Both the position numbers and the translations under genes were made by a program. Shown here one piece after another: positions 24,119 through 25,858 of a stretch of DNA of 25,858 nt. Position 1 is the first letter of the stretch, and each line of letters begins with the position of its first letter. This stretch comes from Acidobacteriota bacterium (GTDB taxonomy: Bacteria > Acidobacteriota > Terriglobia > Acidiferrales > UBA7541). The notes under the pieces are model-generated. The model did not search any database and was not told where the DNA came from. It saw only the letters and a list, made by a program, of their open reading frames with translations. The stretch spans positions 1 through 25,858 of the forward strand of contig QHYO01000068.1 in the NCBI GenBank assembly GCA_003224135.1. The letters are read 5' to 3'.

Positions 24119-25858
24119 CTACTCATAGCGCAACGCCACCAACGGATCGACCTTTGTCGCGCGGCGCGCCGGAATCCAGCAAGCCCCCAGCGCCACCAGC
24201 GCTATCAATCCAAGTCCTAGCCCATAAGCCGCGGGATTGCCTGCCTTCACTCCAAACAGCAACGATTCACTCAGACGCGCAAGAACATAGGCCAGCGGCA
24301 ATCCGACCACGACTCCGGCGACGACCATTACGCCGACTTCCTTCGCGATCAGCCATCGTACATCGCCGGCTTCCGCCCCAAGAGCCATGCGAATTCCGAT
24401 TTCCCTGGTGCGCTGCACCACCAAATAAGCCAAAACGCCGTAGATGCCCAGTGCCGCCAGCAGCGCCGCCAATGCGGCGAAGCTCGCTGACATAACCGCC
24501 ACCATTCGTGCCGGAAACAAATCCTCTTCCACGATCCGTTCCATTGTTTTCACATTGTCTACCGGCAAGGTCGCATCGAGCTGTCGGACCTGACTTTGCA
24601 ATTCGGGACCGAGTAGCAGAGGATCCCGGATCGAGCTCACGTAAAAGGTCATGCCCGCCAGCTTGGGTTTCTGCGAATAGGGAATGTACACATAAGGATT
24701 TGACGTGGTGCTTCGCACATGGTCCTGCTTCACATCCTTCGCGACGCCGACGATCTCAATCTCTACCTTGACCTTGCTACCGCCTCCGAAACCGAAATGC
24801 ATGCCGATGGGATTCCGGCCGGGGAAGAATCGCTTGACCAACGCTTCGCTTGCGACTGCGACTTTGGGACCGTTCGCGCCGTCGGCATCGGTAAATTCAC
24901 GGCCGGACAGCAGAGGTATTCCAAGGGTTGAAAAATATTCAGAGCTAACGGAAACGTAATTAACGTCCTGGAGATCCTCCGGAAGCTGTATGCCTCCCTC
25001 GGCGGTGATATTCCTACCCTCATCGTCGCCGGTAAGCGTGGCAATTTCGGCTGTGCCGACGGAACGCACGCCAGGGATAGATGCAATGCGGCCGCGCAAC
25101 TGATCGACTAACGTGATGCTGCGCTGCGTGTCGTAGCCATTGAGAGCGGGTGCGATCGAAAAGGAGATTATATTTTCGGTTCTCAGCCCGAGGTCGAGGT
25201 TACGCAAGTTCCACAGAGTGCGAACGAACAGCGCAGCACCAGCAAGTAGCAACATTGTGAAGGCGACTTGTCCCGCGACCAACACCTTGCGAAAGCGAAC
25301 GTGCGAAACGCTGGCCGAGGAGGTTGATCCCTGATCCTTGATCACCTCAGAGACCGAAGACCGTGTGACACGCATCGCAGGAACGATTCCGAAGAAAAGA
25401 CCAGAAGCCAAACTGGTTCCCGCCGCAAACACCAGAACAGTAGGATCGAGATTCGGTGTCAGTCCATGAATTCCCTCGTTCGCGACCACGATTGGTGTTA
25501 GAACGCTGATCAGCCAGGAGCCGAGAACCACGCCCAGTATGCCGCCGACGACGGCGCATAGCAGGCTCTCCACAAGGAGCTGGCGAATCATCCTCCCACG
25601 GCTCGCCCCGAGCGCCTCGCGGATGGCAAATTCGCGTTGCCGCGCCGCGCCTCGAGCAAGCAGCAGGTTCGCCACGTTTGTGCAAGCGATTAGCAACACC
25701 AGCGCCACCATCACGAACAGCGTGATCAACCCGCCTCCGACATCGCGTTGGACCACAAGGCGGCCCCGCGCTCCGGGAGAAAGCACAATCTTCTTGTTCA
25801 AAAAAGCCTGGCGCTTTAATTCATTCCAGCCGTTAATTTTTGGCAACTGCTCTTCGAG
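24119..25858 (-). CDS. ADOP-type ABC permease, first in the cluster, 5' end outside the window
   Basis: The last 579 residues of a permease whose N-terminus lies beyond the right edge; the frame is open to the last base (LEEQLPKINGW). Visible parts: the end of the first PCD, the first FtsX block (LITLFVMVALVLLIACTNVA then REFAIREALGASRG), the helix VAGQVAFTMLLLAGAALFVR, a second PCD (about 200-400 of the visible part), and the terminal FtsX block with REIGIRMALGAEAGD and PARRATKVDPLVALRYE. It resembles the second permease closely at the C-terminus. Sites near 25720 code for QRDVGGGLITLF, so the edge cuts inside the first half. A partial gene by window position, not a broken one. Confidence 0.93.
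   Translation of the reverse strand, partial: LEEQLPKINGWNELKRQAFLNKKIVLSPGARGRLVVQRDVGGGLITLFVMVALVLLIACTNVANLLLARGAARQREFAIREALGASRGRMIRQLLVESLLCAVVGGILGVVLGSWLISVLTPIVVANEGIHGLTPNLDPTVLVFAAGTSLASGLFFGIVPAMRVTRSSVSEVIKDQGSTSSASVSHVRFRKVLVAGQVAFTMLLLAGAALFVRTLWNLRNLDLGLRTENIISFSIAPALNGYDTQRSITLVDQLRGRIASIPGVRSVGTAEIATLTGDDEGRNITAEGGIQLPEDLQDVNYVSVSSEYFSTLGIPLLSGREFTDADGANGPKVAVASEALVKRFFPGRNPIGMHFGFGGGSKVKVEIEIVGVAKDVKQDHVRSTTSNPYVYIPYSQKPKLAGMTFYVSSIRDPLLLGPELQSQVRQLDATLPVDNVKTMERIVEEDLFPARMVAVMSASFAALAALLAALGIYGVLAYLVVQRTREIGIRMALGAEAGDVRWLIAKEVGVMVVAGVVVGLPLAYVLARLSESLLFGVKAGNPAAYGLGLGLIALVALGACWIPARRATKVDPLVALRYE

Overview
The window looks like chromosomal DNA from an acidobacterial or similar GC-rich Gram-negative soil bacterium. 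The inference rests on gene content: three long 'duplicated' MacB-like permeases that share the C-terminal P-x-x-ALRYE signature common in Acidobacteriota (the ADOP family), a two-component-regulator-propeller sensor kinase, periplasmic and lipoprotein genes, and a GC-rich coding style. No tRNA, rRNA, CRISPR array, insertion sequence or phage gene was seen. Taxonomy is inferred, not shown.

Layout. (a) 1-1879: the start of an exported S9-type peptidase (minus) is divergent from an APC amino-acid permease (plus). (b) 2020-6295, plus strand: a Spy/CpxP-like periplasmic protein closed by a clear intrinsic terminator, then an N-acetylmuramoyl-L-alanine amidase overlapping a GerMN-domain protein, then rph, rdgB and nth. 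The GerM-rph-rdgB order is also known from Bacillus. (c) 6313-6728, minus: a small gene graveyard where the middle of a Gfo/Idh/MocA oxidoreductase is joined out of frame to the tail of a sugar-phosphate isomerase. (d) 6729-9576, minus: a five-helix membrane protein, a chloroperoxidase-type alpha/beta hydrolase, an ECF sigma factor and a DoxX-like membrane protein, with structured intergenic DNA around the sigma gene. (e) 9688-14625, minus: a lipoprotein with a GH16-like fold, a 1060-residue propeller sensor kinase and a NarL-type response regulator, overlapping one another and probably co-translated. (f) 14783-25858, minus: ADOP permease (cut by the window edge), ADOP permease, two MacB/LolD-type ATPases, a third ADOP permease, an NtrC-type regulator and an NtrY-type kinase.

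How they fit together. Block (f) is the most system-like part: an export or efflux ABC cassette with its own two-component pair. Three details stand out. The NtrC protein has GAFTDA instead of GAFTGA. The NtrY-like kinase appears to have lost the N box of its ATPase domain and ends early. A 12-13 residue ghost of a fourth permease C-terminus lies just before the third permease gene. Block (e) pairs an envelope carbohydrate-fold lipoprotein with a sensor whose periplasmic part is a large propeller, which suggests a polysaccharide- or surface-sensing unit. Block (b) mixes envelope maintenance (amidase, GerMN, Spy-like) with RNA and nucleotide housekeeping.

Limits: all calls come from reading motifs and frames by eye. 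No homology search, structure prediction or promoter scoring was run.
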